In this document: piece by piece, positions 34,476 through 44,560 of the stretch
How positions within the stretch are numbered: the first letter of the stretch is position 1
Layout of the letters: every line of letters begins with the position of its first letter
NCBI GenBank assembly: GCA_025345505.1
Contig: JANVCC010000219.1
Span: forward strand, 972,339-1,036,338
Direction: 5' to 3'
Source of the DNA: Todiramphus chloris collaris
Taxonomy: Eukaryota > Chordata > Aves > Coraciiformes > Alcedinidae
Length of the DNA: 64,000 nucleotides
Position numbers and translations under genes: made by a program
The notes under the pieces: generated by a model
Seen by the model: the letters and a program-made list of their open reading frames with translations, nothing else
Databases searched by the model: none
What the model was told of the DNA's origin: nothing

Positions 34476-37197
34476 ATCTCACCAGCTCCTGCTCCCTGAC
34501 TCTGGGCAGAATAGGTTACCAGCTGTTTTTTGACCCTCTTGCTTTTCATTATCCTCCAAACTGACAAGTTTCTCCAGGATAAGAGTGTTTTCCTTTAGCC
34601 CATGGGGAGGAAGAGCAGGCAGGCAGAGCCAGGCATCCTCCCTGCCCTCCCACACCCTTGCCCATCCTCATCCTCGCTGCATTTTGGGAGGTGACAGGGC
34701 TCGGCTGCCCCGCATCTCCAGATCCTTCCTGCAGAGGCTGACTCATCCCTCCGCTCTGCTCAGCGGAGACATTCAGATGCAAAGTGGCTACTTCTGCCAA
34801 TTACATCTCAGCTCTTTTCCCGGAGCAGGTTTTCCTCTATTCCAGCTCATCTCCCCCAAGACAGGAGGGCTTCAAAGGAGACCTTTCAGGTAGCTCTCAG
34901 GCCACATCCAGCTCCCCTGGGGGCATGGGGAGGAGTTGCTAGGCAGCAGTTCTCCCTGGCTGGCTCTGCAATGCTTTATGCAATGATTTACAAGGCCCAG
35001 GAGGAGCCAGGAGCAGGAAAATCCAGCAGTTTCTCATTTCCTAGCAGCCCCGCGTTATTAAAACCACCTTTATATGCAAAGGCCACGGCAGACGTGAGCG
35101 GCACACATCAAGGCCATGAGCTCGCCGAGTTAAATGGCATTAAAAGGGGGAAAACGGAGAGCAAGCAGGGCTGGATGGGATGGGCTGGGGGGAGAGCAGC
35201 CAGGGCTCCCGAGGAAACAAAACAGCAGCGGAGGAGGTGATGGAGGGCAGCGATCTCAAGGCACCCTCCTGGATCCCAGCCAACCACCTCTGCCATTCCC
35301 AGTTTAATCCTCCTCGCCTTCCACCACGAAGGCTGCTCGCGTGTCCAGGAGCGTGTCCAGGTTCTGTCCAGGTCCTCTCCATGAGTCCAGGGGAGGCCAC
35401 TGCACCCTGGGATGCTCCAAGCTACGCTAACGGGGCTTGTAAAGTCAAAAGCTGGCAAGAGATCACCTGCTGCAGGGAGATAATGAAGGTCGAGATGTGG
35501 CAGAGGCCATCAAGATATCGGGAAGTGATTAAATGGCAGGCGAGGGGAGGAGGAGAGGGGATTATTTTGCCTCGGGGAAGAAAGCAAGCAAGAAATAACA
35601 AGGGGAAGATGCTCTCTAGCAGCTATGCACAACGGGAACTCATTATGGGGTTGCCAGAGTGGTGAATTCTAGCTCCAGGAGCCTGACTTCAGCCTGGCAG
35701 CTCTCTTGGCAGAGCCGTAGTTGAGATCTGAGCCCTTTGCCTCTCCTGCACCCATGGGAGACTAGGGACCCATGGGAGATGCTCTGCCCACAGGGATTTC
35801 TGCGTCACCCCCGATCATTGAGGGCCCCTTGGTGGGATGCTGAGCCCCGTGCCATGTGCTGTGTAAAGCCAGCCAGGTGAGCTGCCCCTCTCCTGTAGCT
35901 GCAAAACCTGCCCCACAAGGACAGGGAGGGCTCCGGGGGGGCCTCTTCCCTGCTGCTTCCCCAGCAAAGACCCTTTGGATGGGGTGGGGAGGCAGCGGGC
36001 AGAGCCGCACAGATCGTGTCACCAACGCCATCAAGTGACAGCAGCGTGGAAAGGAGAGCACAGGGAGGCTGGCGAGCGGGAGAACAGCGGGAGAGATGCC
36101 ATCTCTCCTGTGCCCTGCAGGAGCCCATCACCAGCCCCTCCCGGTCTGCTCCCCATCCTGCCTTTGCTGCTCCGGGACCTGCACTCGGTCTCCATCCAGG
36201 TGCTGGACCCTCAGCACAGGAGCTGCCAGGAATTCACACCCTAAAAATTAGCAGCAGCATCCCTGCAGCCACCCAGATGCCAGTACGTCCCCTTCACCAC
36301 CCCACAGACCCGGCCAGACACCTCCTGACCCGCAGCCTCCCGCTGCCTTTGGCACCCCAGGAGGAGAGGGTGAAATTCCAGTGAGGAATCGCTTCACCCA
36401 GTTTGCCGCATCACCAAAAAAACCCCAACCCACCCCCATAACCCCAGCAGCCAGGGAGCAGCTCAGGGCTGGGAACAGAAACCAGCCCTTGGGCAGCCAC
36501 GCTCTGGACCTGCCACACCGGGATGCTACCGTGGGTTGTCCTCTTTGAACTGCCTTTGCAAACGCTCTTTCCTCACCAGCCTGCCCTTCTTCAGAGCCAC
36601 GGAGCAGGGAGCGATGCTGGGAACGTGCCCGTCCCTCTCCCAGCAATACTCCCCTCCCCTGACACACGGGTGAGGGCTGGGGCTGGATTTTTCAAGGATT
36701 AGGTTAGGAAGTGTGTTTCTGTGCCTGAAAAAGGAGGTGTGATATTCGGACGCCGAGCTGTCCAGGCCTCCACCTGCATCTCTAAGCACTGACGTGCCCT
36801 CAGAAAAAATCAGGCTTTTGAAGGTGTGCAGCAATGAGAGAGGCAGGGCAATGCCCGCTCTCTTCGGGTGCATCTTCCTGCACGTAGCCTGGCTTCTGCA
36901 CTCCCAGAAGGGGGTTGGTGTCCCAGCAGTGCCACCACCCCGGGTCTCTGGCACCCACTAAGACCCAAGGCAGCACTTGGCAGCCAGGATAAAGCCGCGT
37001 TCTGCCTGTGGCACATCCCCACCGGGTCCTGGTGCCTGAAGGGCAGGTGTCCAGAGGCTGATTTTGCCCCCACCCCGAGACACAAACGCAGCGTGTGAAG
37101 CCCAGCCCTGGTGCCGTGTGTTGTGAGGGACGTGGTTTTGGGCTGTTGGATCACTGCGCTGCCCTGCTGTCACCTCTGACCAGCCCCAAACGGGTTT

Positions 37198-37254
37198 CTC
37201 CTGGAGATCTCACCTCCTGGAGATCTCACCTCCTGGAGATCTCACCTCCAGGTC
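37198..37254. repeat. 16-bp tandem repeat
   Basis: Three perfect copies of CTCCTGGAGATCTCAC. Confidence 0.9.
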
Positions 37255-37408
37255 CCGGGCAGCCCTGGGTGATGGCCTCACTGCTCAGACGGTGATGGTT
37301 TTTCTGCAGCTGGGCAAAACATTCCTCCTGCTTCATCTGGATCAATCAACACTGACATCCAGTGGCTTTCGGGATGATTACAGCCGGCGTGTCTTGCGGA
37401 GATGTACA

Positions 37409-37464
37409 GCCGGACAGCCCTGGACAGCCGGACAGCCCTGGACAGCCGGACAGCCCTGGACAGA
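37409..37464. repeat. 18-bp tandem repeat
   Basis: Three copies of CAGCCGGACAGCCCTGGA. Confidence 0.9.
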
Positions 37465-39016
37465 CCTCCCTGGCTGGTGGGAACCCCTGCTGTACCACAA
37501 CCCCCGGGAGCTGCTGGGCCACCACCGTGGGGGACCAAACCCCTGTCTTTTTGCAAAACCAAGGCAGGAGAAGCCCCCGTGCTTCCTGAGCTCGGGGGGG
37601 TCTCAAGCAGAGTCACACTTTGGTGTTACCCCTGGCTCTGGGAGCAGCCATGGACCCCCTGACTTCACCTACCTGACCCTCACTACCTGCAGGTCACACC
37701 TAAGACATGCAGGAGCCTTCCAACTTCTTTCCCCCAAAGCACCAAGCTCAAACCTGGCCTGGGGACTGGGATCAATCCCCGAAACATTCCTAAGGAGTAA
37801 ATGGTGCCCAAAGTGGCACACGCAGCACTCTCCTGTCCGAGCCCCTGCACAGGGCAGGGCAGGGAGGTTCTGCTGGTTGTTGGCAGCACCTCCTGGAAGA
37901 GACAGGGCTCCATCATGGCAGACCTATGGAACCTCTCACAGAAAGCTCCAGGGGCTGCTCTCCCATCCCCAGCCTCCCCTCTCCTCAAACCGTGGGTGTG
38001 GGGTACCTGACCTGCCAGGAAAACCAGCAAACCACCCCTGGGCTTCACCCCAGGTCCACTAAAGGGTGACAATGTGGTTACCCCATCAGCAAAGTGGTGA
38101 CAAAGACCAGAGGCACCCCATGGGACACCCCAAGGCCTTGGCTATGGACCAGTGGAAGGCTGGGGGAGAACGTTGCTCGTGCAGAGAGAGGCACCCAGGG
38201 AAAGCAACTGGGCTCCCCCTTCCAGACCTGACCGACAGCCCTGGCAGAGCCAGATTTCAGGGACTGGCAGTGCTGGCAGCTCTCAGGCCCAGTGCTGAGT
38301 CTCCAGGACCATGGTTCATTTCTGGAGTCATCAATCACGTCCCTGTGCAGACAGCATTTCTGATACTGGGTTCAGTTAACCCCTGCCTTGCTGGGCTGCG
38401 CTGCTGCTGGAGGATCTCTGGGCTGAGCTGGAGAGGAAGGTTTTAGCCCAGACACCCTTGGGCTCAGCTAAATCTGCCAGTCCTGCTCACGGGACATACC
38501 CGAAGCCAAGGAGACATGCCAGGCAGCACAGCACTTCTCTATCCACCCCTGTCCTGCCCTGCCCCAGCCAAGCGTGGTGAACCCAAGCCAGGTCCTTGGT
38601 GCTTTGGCCCTTAACGGGAGAATTGGAGCCCTGGCTTCACCCTGCCAAGGTCAGTCCTCCCTTCTCCCAAACCACTGTGTCCACAGCTGGGATATCCCAC
38701 TGGGCTGCCCAGGAGAGCAGAAACCTGACATCCCTCACCTCCAGCATCTCCCCCCGCTCCAGCCTCCTGTGCTTTCCCAGTCCCCTGCCTGCAAGGAGAT
38801 GGAGCCCGTCCCCAGGAACCCTGTGCAGTTCTGGGGAGGGGAGAGGAAGGGGGGGCTCCGTATCCAGCTGGGAAAAGGCGAGGCAGGGAAGCGGCAGCTT
38901 GCAAAGTGTGGGCTTGTGCCTGCAGAAATATTATGACAGGGATCTCTTGACAGCGGCTTTGTGCTGAGGTTGTGCTCAGCCTGGGGAAGGAACAGCCTTG
39001 GGGAGGAACAGCCCGT

Positions 39017-39060
39017 GCACTCACACTCACACTCACACTCACACTCACACTCACTCACAC
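39017..39060. repeat. (CACACT)n microsatellite
   Basis: Six or seven copies of CTCACA/CACACT. Confidence 0.9.
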
Positions 39061-39532
39061 CCCTGCGCAGCACACACCGCCCAGCCTGCTAAAAAGGTGC
39101 AGGAGCAACTGCCGAGCAGCCACTGCTTTTCTTACCTTTCCTGGCAGAAGAGAGAGGAGGAGGAAGAGGAGGAGGAAGAGGAAGGGGATGGGGGGGGTTG
39201 GAGCAACTTCACCCGCTCCTGCCGGCCCCTGCAGCGGGGCTCAGGGGGGCAGGGAGGGCAGGAGAAATCCCGAAGGCGACAGGCACGGCTTCAGACCGCT
39301 TTTGTGTCTGAAAGACAGGGAGAGAAGGAGGGAGAGGGGAAGGGAGGGAGGGCGAGGGAGAGAGAGCAAGCGCCGGGGCTCGGGGTGGGGGCAGCGCTGC
39401 ACGGCAGCCACCTCAGCAACCTGTGGCATCCCCCCCCCCGGAGCCTCCTCCGGGCTCTCTCGGTGCTGGGAGATGCTGGGGGCTGTGGGGTGGTCCTCGG
39501 GGGGTGGGTCCGGGCTGGGGAAGGGCACTTAC

Positions 39533-39700
39533 CGACCCGCGCAGCAACACATGTCCCTGCGGCGAGGCTGTGCCCGGCAGGCGGGTTGGGTGCCGGGCAC
39601 CCAGCTCCCCGCTGGCAGCCGGCTGAGGAGATGTTTGGGTGACCCTCGTCGAGTGGAGCCATTTGTTTTGTCAGGGAGGTAACCATGACGATCACCCGGT
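39533..39700 (-). promoter_or_regulatory. Candidate first non-coding exon and promoter of VWA5B1
   Basis: This GC- and CpG-rich block ends on the minus strand with a consensus donor (exon end GCGGGTCG, intron GTAAGTG, exon boundary at 39533). It is the best promoter-like block upstream of the VWA5B1 start codon on that strand. No TATA box is visible. A near-consensus RFX X-box (GCCACC TC AGCAAC, one mismatch) lies just inside the intron at 39407-39420. Long plus-strand open frames cross the block, but they look like by-products of its base composition. The assignment to VWA5B1 is inference. Confidence 0.35.
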
Positions 39701-39899
39701 GCACACACCGCTGCCTTCCCCCTGCCTCCTCCCCTCCCGCTCCCGGGAGCCGCAGGGGAAGGGGGCGAAGCCCACCCGGGCTCGGGAGGTGCCCCGGAGA
39801 GGGGCGAGTTGGCAGAGGGAAGGGGATGCAAACTCATCTTGCCCCCTCGGCACCACTTGCCTCCCCTGGGGTGCGATTTTCTGCAGCGGCTGCTGGGAG

Positions 39900-40659
39900 G
39901 GGACCATAAATAAATGAATAAAGAAGTCACCTTTCTCCCCCCATCACCTTCCGGTCGAGCCCTCCACTCGACCTTTTGAAAACACGAAAGCATCCTAAAG
40001 CCCCCCAAAACCAGGATGTACCACCCTCAGCAGCTCCTTCTGCAGCCCCAGGCCAGATCTCCCCTCTCCCCCCCTTGCTGTTGTCCCCGTGCCCACCCCT
40101 GCCCAGCCACCTTTTCCTCCCGAGCGCTTCCCAAAGCCCCCAGCAGCTCTGGGGTGCACGGGGTGGCTAAAGGGGACCCTCCCCACCGGTCCCATCACAC
40201 CCAGGATGTGCTTATGGGGAACACAGCCCCTGCCCCGAGCAGATCGCACTTAAACGTGGACAATTAGATGAAAGGGGAAACTGAGGCAGCAGGAGGGGAC
40301 CTGTCTGGGCTGCCGTCCCAGGGCAGAGCTGGGCACCCAGCCTGGGGCAGAGCACGCGGGTGGGTGAAGCTGCTCCTCATGCTACTGAAATTGGGTGGTG
40401 CTGAGTCCTGCAGCTCGATGGCAGTGGAAGTGTCACCATCTCCCTCAAGAGAGGCTCTGCACTGCAGCGGGGATCAGCAGGACAGAGGTTTTTCCCCCCT
40501 GTCTCATCCTACACAGAGGCTCGGATCCACCCTCACACCTGTCTGGTTCAAGTGTCCCACCACAGACCTGTCCCCACCAGTAAACCCACTGCTGCTGGCA
40601 GAGGGAGCCCCCAGACCCACCCGCCAGGCTCTGTGTGGAAACATCTTCATGCACCTGAG
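39900..40659. other. No gene recognised
   Basis: Unique GC-rich sequence between the candidate VWA5B1 promoter and a CR1. I see no coding exon and no repeat. Confidence 0.4.
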
Positions 40660-41227
40660 GTGAATTCAGAGAGCGTGGGCAGCAGGGCCAGGGAGGGTCT
40701 CCTCCCCCTCTGCTCTGCCCTGGTGAGGCCACATCTGGAGTACCGGGTCCAGTTCTGGGCTCCCCAGTTCAAGAAGGATGGGGAAATACTGGAGAGAGTC
40801 CAACGGAGGCTACAAAGATGCTGAAGGGACTGGAACATCTCTGATGAGGAAAGGCTGAGAGCCCTGGGGCTGTTTAGTCTGGAGAAGTCTGAGAGGGGAT
40901 CTGATGAATGGTTACAGAGATCTGCAGGGTGGGGGTCAGGCAGAAGGTGCCAGGCTCTTTTCAGCTGTGCCCTAGGGTATGGTGAAGGGCAATGGTCACA
41001 AACTGGAACACAGGGAGTTCCACCTCAACAGGAGAAACTTCTTCACCATGAGAGTGCCAGAGCCTGGCCCAGGCTGCCCAGAGAGGCTGTGGAGTCTCCT
41101 TCTCTGGAGCCTTTCCAGCCCCCCCTGGATCTGTTCCTGTGTGGGCTGCCCTGGGTGACCCTGCTGGGGCAGGGGGGTTGGACTCCATGATCTCCAGAGG
41201 TCCCTTCCAACCCCGACTCTTTTATGA
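40660..41227 (+). mobile_element. CR1 LINE 3' fragment
   Basis: Has CACATCTGGAGTACCGGGTC, AGAGTCCAACGGAGGCTAC, and the tail GGTCCCTTCCAACCCCGAC. It belongs to the subfamily seen at 46435, 52185 and 60856. Confidence 0.92.
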
Positions 41228-41639
41228 TCTCTTCCCTAGAGCCCCCCCAGCCCTCTTTCCATCTGCATTCAGATGAGCCCAGAGCATTTTCCTTCTCCTG
41301 TTCCTCTCCAAGAGCACATCAACGTCAGAGGAGCACCGGGGTGACCAGAGGTGCAGTGTCTCTAATAAACCATCTTGTCTTCGCCAAGGAGGACGTGCTT
41401 TGGGAGAAAGGGCAAAACTCTGAGCACTCAGCCGAGAGCTTTGTCCTAAGCCCAGCCCCCAGGGGCTGAGTTCAGCCCTGAACCTTGAGAATTTACAGCT
41501 CTTGCCAGACAAATAAGTCAGCCACTGAGAAGCCCACATCCCGTGCCTGTTAAAATGTCTGTTGGCTCCTGCGAAGAAAATAACGTACACCAGGAGAAAT
41601 CCTGGGATGGAGACCCACAGACCCCATAGCCGTGGCACA

Positions 41640-41645
41640 TTTATT
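41640..41645 (-). terminator. Poly(A) signal after the unidentified terminal exon
   Basis: TTTATT on the plus strand gives AATAAA on the minus strand, 80 nt past the TGA of the candidate exon. It is followed on that strand by the G/T-rich sequence GGGGTCTGTGGGTCTCC, a fair downstream element. Confidence 0.35.
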
Positions 41646-41724
41646 GGTAACACGGAGCAGGATCTGGCACGGGGGCCATGCTAGACCTTGGGAGAACAGA
41701 AACGAGTTGGTTTAGGGGGAACGT

Positions 41725-41899
41725 TCAGTGCTGAGGGCGAGGCTGCATCACCAAGAGCATCACCGTGACATTCAAAAGCGCTGCCAATGTCTTCAAGCAG
41801 CTCACAGGGGCCTTCACCTGCCGCTTGTTCCTCTTCATCCTCTCCACGTTGGCCATGGCCAGGAAAGCCCTGCCGGTGATAAGGGCCACCTCCACCCAT
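41725..41899 (-). CDS. Candidate terminal exon of an unidentified membrane-type protein
   Basis: The minus strand has an acceptor (TGCTGCCTGATTCCTCAG) and then a 57-codon frame beginning WVEVALITGRAFLAMANVER. It contains a basic stretch (MKRNKRQVK) and a hydrophobic stretch (LLNVTVMLLV), and ends MQPRPQH plus TGA at 41725-41727. Codons in this frame favour G/C in third position, as real exons in this window do. A canonical AATAAA follows at 41645-41640 with a G/T-rich tract after it, so the 3' UTR would be only about 100 nt. The exon needs a donor leaving two bases of a codon; GCCTGG followed by GTAAGC near 42010 is one choice. I do not recognise the protein. Confidence 0.35.
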
Positions 41900-42216
41900 C
41901 TGAGGAATCAGGCAGCAGAAGGGGTGGAAAGCAGACAAAATTTGGGGGAGGACAAGCTAAAAATAGAAACTGAGCTCACCAAAAGCACCACCTCATAGTG
42001 CGTGGCTTACCCAGGCAGGGTCAGACAATAACCAGGGGCAGGGAGAACATCGAGGCAGAGCAGGGGAGTATTTCCAGTCCTGCTTCATGCCTGGGACCAG
42101 CCCAGGTGAGCTGTGGGACCAGTTCAAAGGTAACCAGTGGCCAAGCACAGCCTTCCCCAGCTCCAGGCCTGCTCATTAACTCAGCTCACGCTTCAGCGTG
42201 ACACGAGTATGAGAGC

Positions 42217-42680
42217 ACACTGACCCCAGGGATGGGGCAGAGACCACCTCCCGGGGCAGCCTGGGCTCTCCCCACCCTCACCATCACCAATCTCTCCCTT
42301 CTCTCCAGTCTGAATCTCCCTCTTTTAGTTCAAACCATCCCCCCTTGTCCTGTCCCAACAGGCCCTGCTCAAACCTGTCCCCATCTTTCTGCCAGGCCCC
42401 TCCAAGTCCTGAAGGTCTCCCCTTGGGGAGCCTTCTCCTCTGCAGGCTGAGCCCCCCCAGCTCTCCCAGCCTGGCTCCCAGCAGAGGGGTTCCAGCCCTC
42501 CCAGCATTGCTGGGGCTCCTCTGGCCCCTCTCCCCCAGGTCCCTGTCTCTGCTGTGCTGAGCACTCCCGAGCTGCCCCAGCACTGCAGGGGGGTCTCTGT
42601 CTCTGCCCAGACCCTGGGAGCAGAGGGGCAGGATCCCCCCTCCCCTGCTGCCCACGCTGCTGGGGTGCAGCCCAGGGTGC
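42217..42680 (-). mobile_element. CR1 LINE fragment lacking its 3' end
   Basis: It is the inverted counterpart of 25240-25660, with only a few differences across about 380 bp. The last ~130 bp of the element, including the tail, are missing at its left edge near 42217. Confidence 0.88.
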
Positions 42681-43237
42681 CAGTGGGTGCCGGGGTGCAA
42701 GTCTTTCTTCATGTACAGAAAAGGCAAGACAGGAACACCCGCCAGCCCCACACAACTGGCACCTCACTGGCAGTTCCCAGAGCCGTGGAAATACCAATAA
42801 ATCACGACAGATAAGGTAGAGGATTAGAAAGAAGGGCTTGGAGAGCTCTGCCACCAGCTAATGCTGACAGCCACAGCACTTCCCTGTTCCCTGATGGTCC
42901 CATCTCTAAAATGGGGCTAGTTCCAGTTACATCTCTTTCCTGGAGGTGCGTGTCTGAGAGAAAACATCACTTTGTGAAGCAGAAAACACCAGACTTCGAA
43001 GCACGAGCATCTCTGCAGCTAAACTGCCCATCAGCTTTTGGGATTTCCCACATTCCTGGTTTGTTTTTTTTTTTTCCCTACCCTAATTAATTAACTAATG
43101 CCTCTGACTTGCTTCTGGCCGCCCACTCTGCTCCCACTGACATTCTCCTGGTGTTAAGCTCCCGTGTTCAGTGTCCTCTGGGCAGCCCAAGTCACTGTGG
43201 AATAAAAAACCCAACAAATCAAACCCCTTGATGTCAC

Positions 43238-43280
43238 CTCTCCAGATAAAAATGCCAGACCCCAGAGTTCCCATGAGCAG
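43238..43280 (-). CDS. Candidate second exon of the unidentified gene
   Basis: A strong acceptor (CCCCCTTTCCAG) and a donor (GGAGAG followed by GTGACA) bound 43 nt reading LLMGTLGSGIFIWR in the phase left by the preceding candidate exon. The residues look like a membrane segment. The exon is short, so chance cannot be excluded. Confidence 0.22.
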
Positions 43281-43630
43281 CTGGAAAGGGGGTGGTCTTG
43301 ACATGCAGAGGCACACAAGGCTCTCGCCTCCAAAGAGGAAGCCAAATTAGATGGAGGGGAGGGAAAGAATCAGATGAGAACAGTTGATCACCATGGAGTT
43401 CAGTTGGAAGGGGAAATAAATCACAGAGAGCTTCTGGCTGCCAATGGCTCGGCCATTTCCCTTGTCCTGCCTCATCCGACAAACGCAGGAGTGAAGACCC
43501 TGCTCCAGGGCAGCTCCTTCCACGCAGGGCTCCAGGACGCGCAGACACCGTGCAGGGAAGGGCAGCCCCACAAGGTAATCCCCCCAAGCTCTTCCCACGC
43601 TCTTTCCTTCCTGCTGTCCTTTTTTCTCAC

Positions 43631-43666
43631 CTTTATTGCAGGAGTTTTAAAGAACGGGTTTGGCAT
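43631..43666 (-). CDS. Candidate first coding exon of the unidentified gene
   Basis: On the minus strand an ATG, with a stop codon directly upstream in frame, reads MPNPFFKTPAIK. It ends at the consensus donor AAAG followed by GTGAGA. Joined to the segment at 43280-43238 it keeps the frame and gives a basic start followed by a hydrophobic stretch. It lies about 0.5 kb from the DDX19 CpG island, on the opposite strand, so a divergent promoter is possible. No family is recognised. Confidence 0.22.
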
Positions 43667-43925
43667 CGGGCCTCAGCCAGCGCCCGCCCCACGGCGAGAG
43701 ACGGGGCACCAACGACTTTCCCCTGTTCCTGCCACTTCAGCGCCTCCGTGACTCGCTCGACAACCCTGGTCCTCAGCTGCATCTCCACTCAGGGACAAGC
43801 AGAGCCCTGACTCTCCCGTGAACATCCCAGCCTCCGCCTGACTCCCCCCAGCCTCAGCTCCTCGAGGGGCTCCGTGGCACAGGAAACCAGCCCCTGTACC
43901 CACACCACACAGCGGGGACAGGCCC

Positions 43926-44165
43926 CACGGCCATGGGGCACAGCCTGACCCCCAGCCCCACGGGGCACAGCCTGACCCCAGCCCCATGGCCATGGGGGCA
44001 CAGCCTGACCCCCAGCCCCACGGGGCACAGCCTGACCCCCAGCCCCATGGCCACGGGGGCACAGCCTGACCCCAGCCCCACGGCCAGGGGGGCACAGCTT
44101 GNNNNNNNNNNCACAGCCTGACCCCAGCCCCACGGCCACGGGGGCACGGCCTGACCCCAGCCCCA
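43926..44165. repeat. GC-rich minisatellite upstream of DDX19, with a 10-N gap
   Basis: About seven copies of a unit of roughly 26-33 bp built on GGGGCACAGCCTGACCCC and AGCCCCACGGCCA, with alternating short and long copies. N bases occupy 44102-44111, so the copy number is uncertain. The array stops next to the CpG island. Confidence 0.9.
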
Positions 44166-44560
44166 CGGCGGGCCGAGTCCCACCCCGGGCTGGGGGTCCC
44201 GGAACGCCTCAGCCCCGGAACGCGGGGTCCGCGGCCGCGGTTGCCGCCGGTGTGCGAGGCGGTGCCGGGAGCGGGGGCGGGGGGGGCGGGTCCGGGCCGG
44301 CGCCTGCGCCCTTCCCGCGCCCGGCGCCATTGCGGCTGCTCCCGGCGAGCCCGGCGCCAGCGCCCCCGGCCCGGACATGGCCACCGACTCCTGGGCCCTG
44401 GCCGTGGACGAGCAGGAGGCGGCGGCCGAGTCGGTGAGCGGGGAGCGGGGGGCGGGGGGAGGCCGCGGGGGTCGGGTCGGGTTGGGGAGGGGAGGAGCGA
44501 TCGGGGGGCCCTGAGCCGCGGGGGGCCCTGAGCCGCGGGGACCCCGGGGCTGAGCCGCCC
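44166..44560 (+). promoter_or_regulatory. CpG island promoter of DDX19
   Basis: Dense CpG sequence surrounds the first exon of DDX19, with runs such as GCGGCCGCGG and GCGCCATTGCGG; the latter contains a YY1-like GCCAT core. The initiator ATG follows at 44377 and the first intron starts at 44434. No TATA box is seen, as is usual for housekeeping CpG promoters. The island might also serve the unidentified minus-strand candidate gene starting near 43.67 kb, but that is only inferred from the divergent arrangement. Confidence 0.7.

Larger units (their letters stand above)
33931..39531 (-). other. Probable 5' untranslated intron of VWA5B1
   Basis: Eleven bases upstream of the VWA5B1 ATG, the minus strand reads CCATCACCCACAG followed by ACCAGGGGAAGATG. 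That is a good 3' splice site, so the first coding exon is probably preceded by a non-coding exon. The next strong donor upstream on this strand is GGTCG followed by GTAAGTG at 39532. The stretch contains one CR1 fragment, two short tandem repeats near 37.2 and 37.4 kb, and no convincing coding exon. The intron is inferred; only the two splice signals are seen. Confidence 0.4.

Noticed and set aside
38972..39682. Plus-strand 236-codon frame through GC-rich DNA
   Set aside because: Includes a microsatellite and purine tracts; codon composition is that of the base bias and there is no splice support.
42786..42854. Possible TLC-domain segment (AELSKPFF) on the minus strand
   Set aside because: Only a few residues resemble the TLCD family; no catalytic or further TLC landmarks and no clear splice sites, so no family is claimed.
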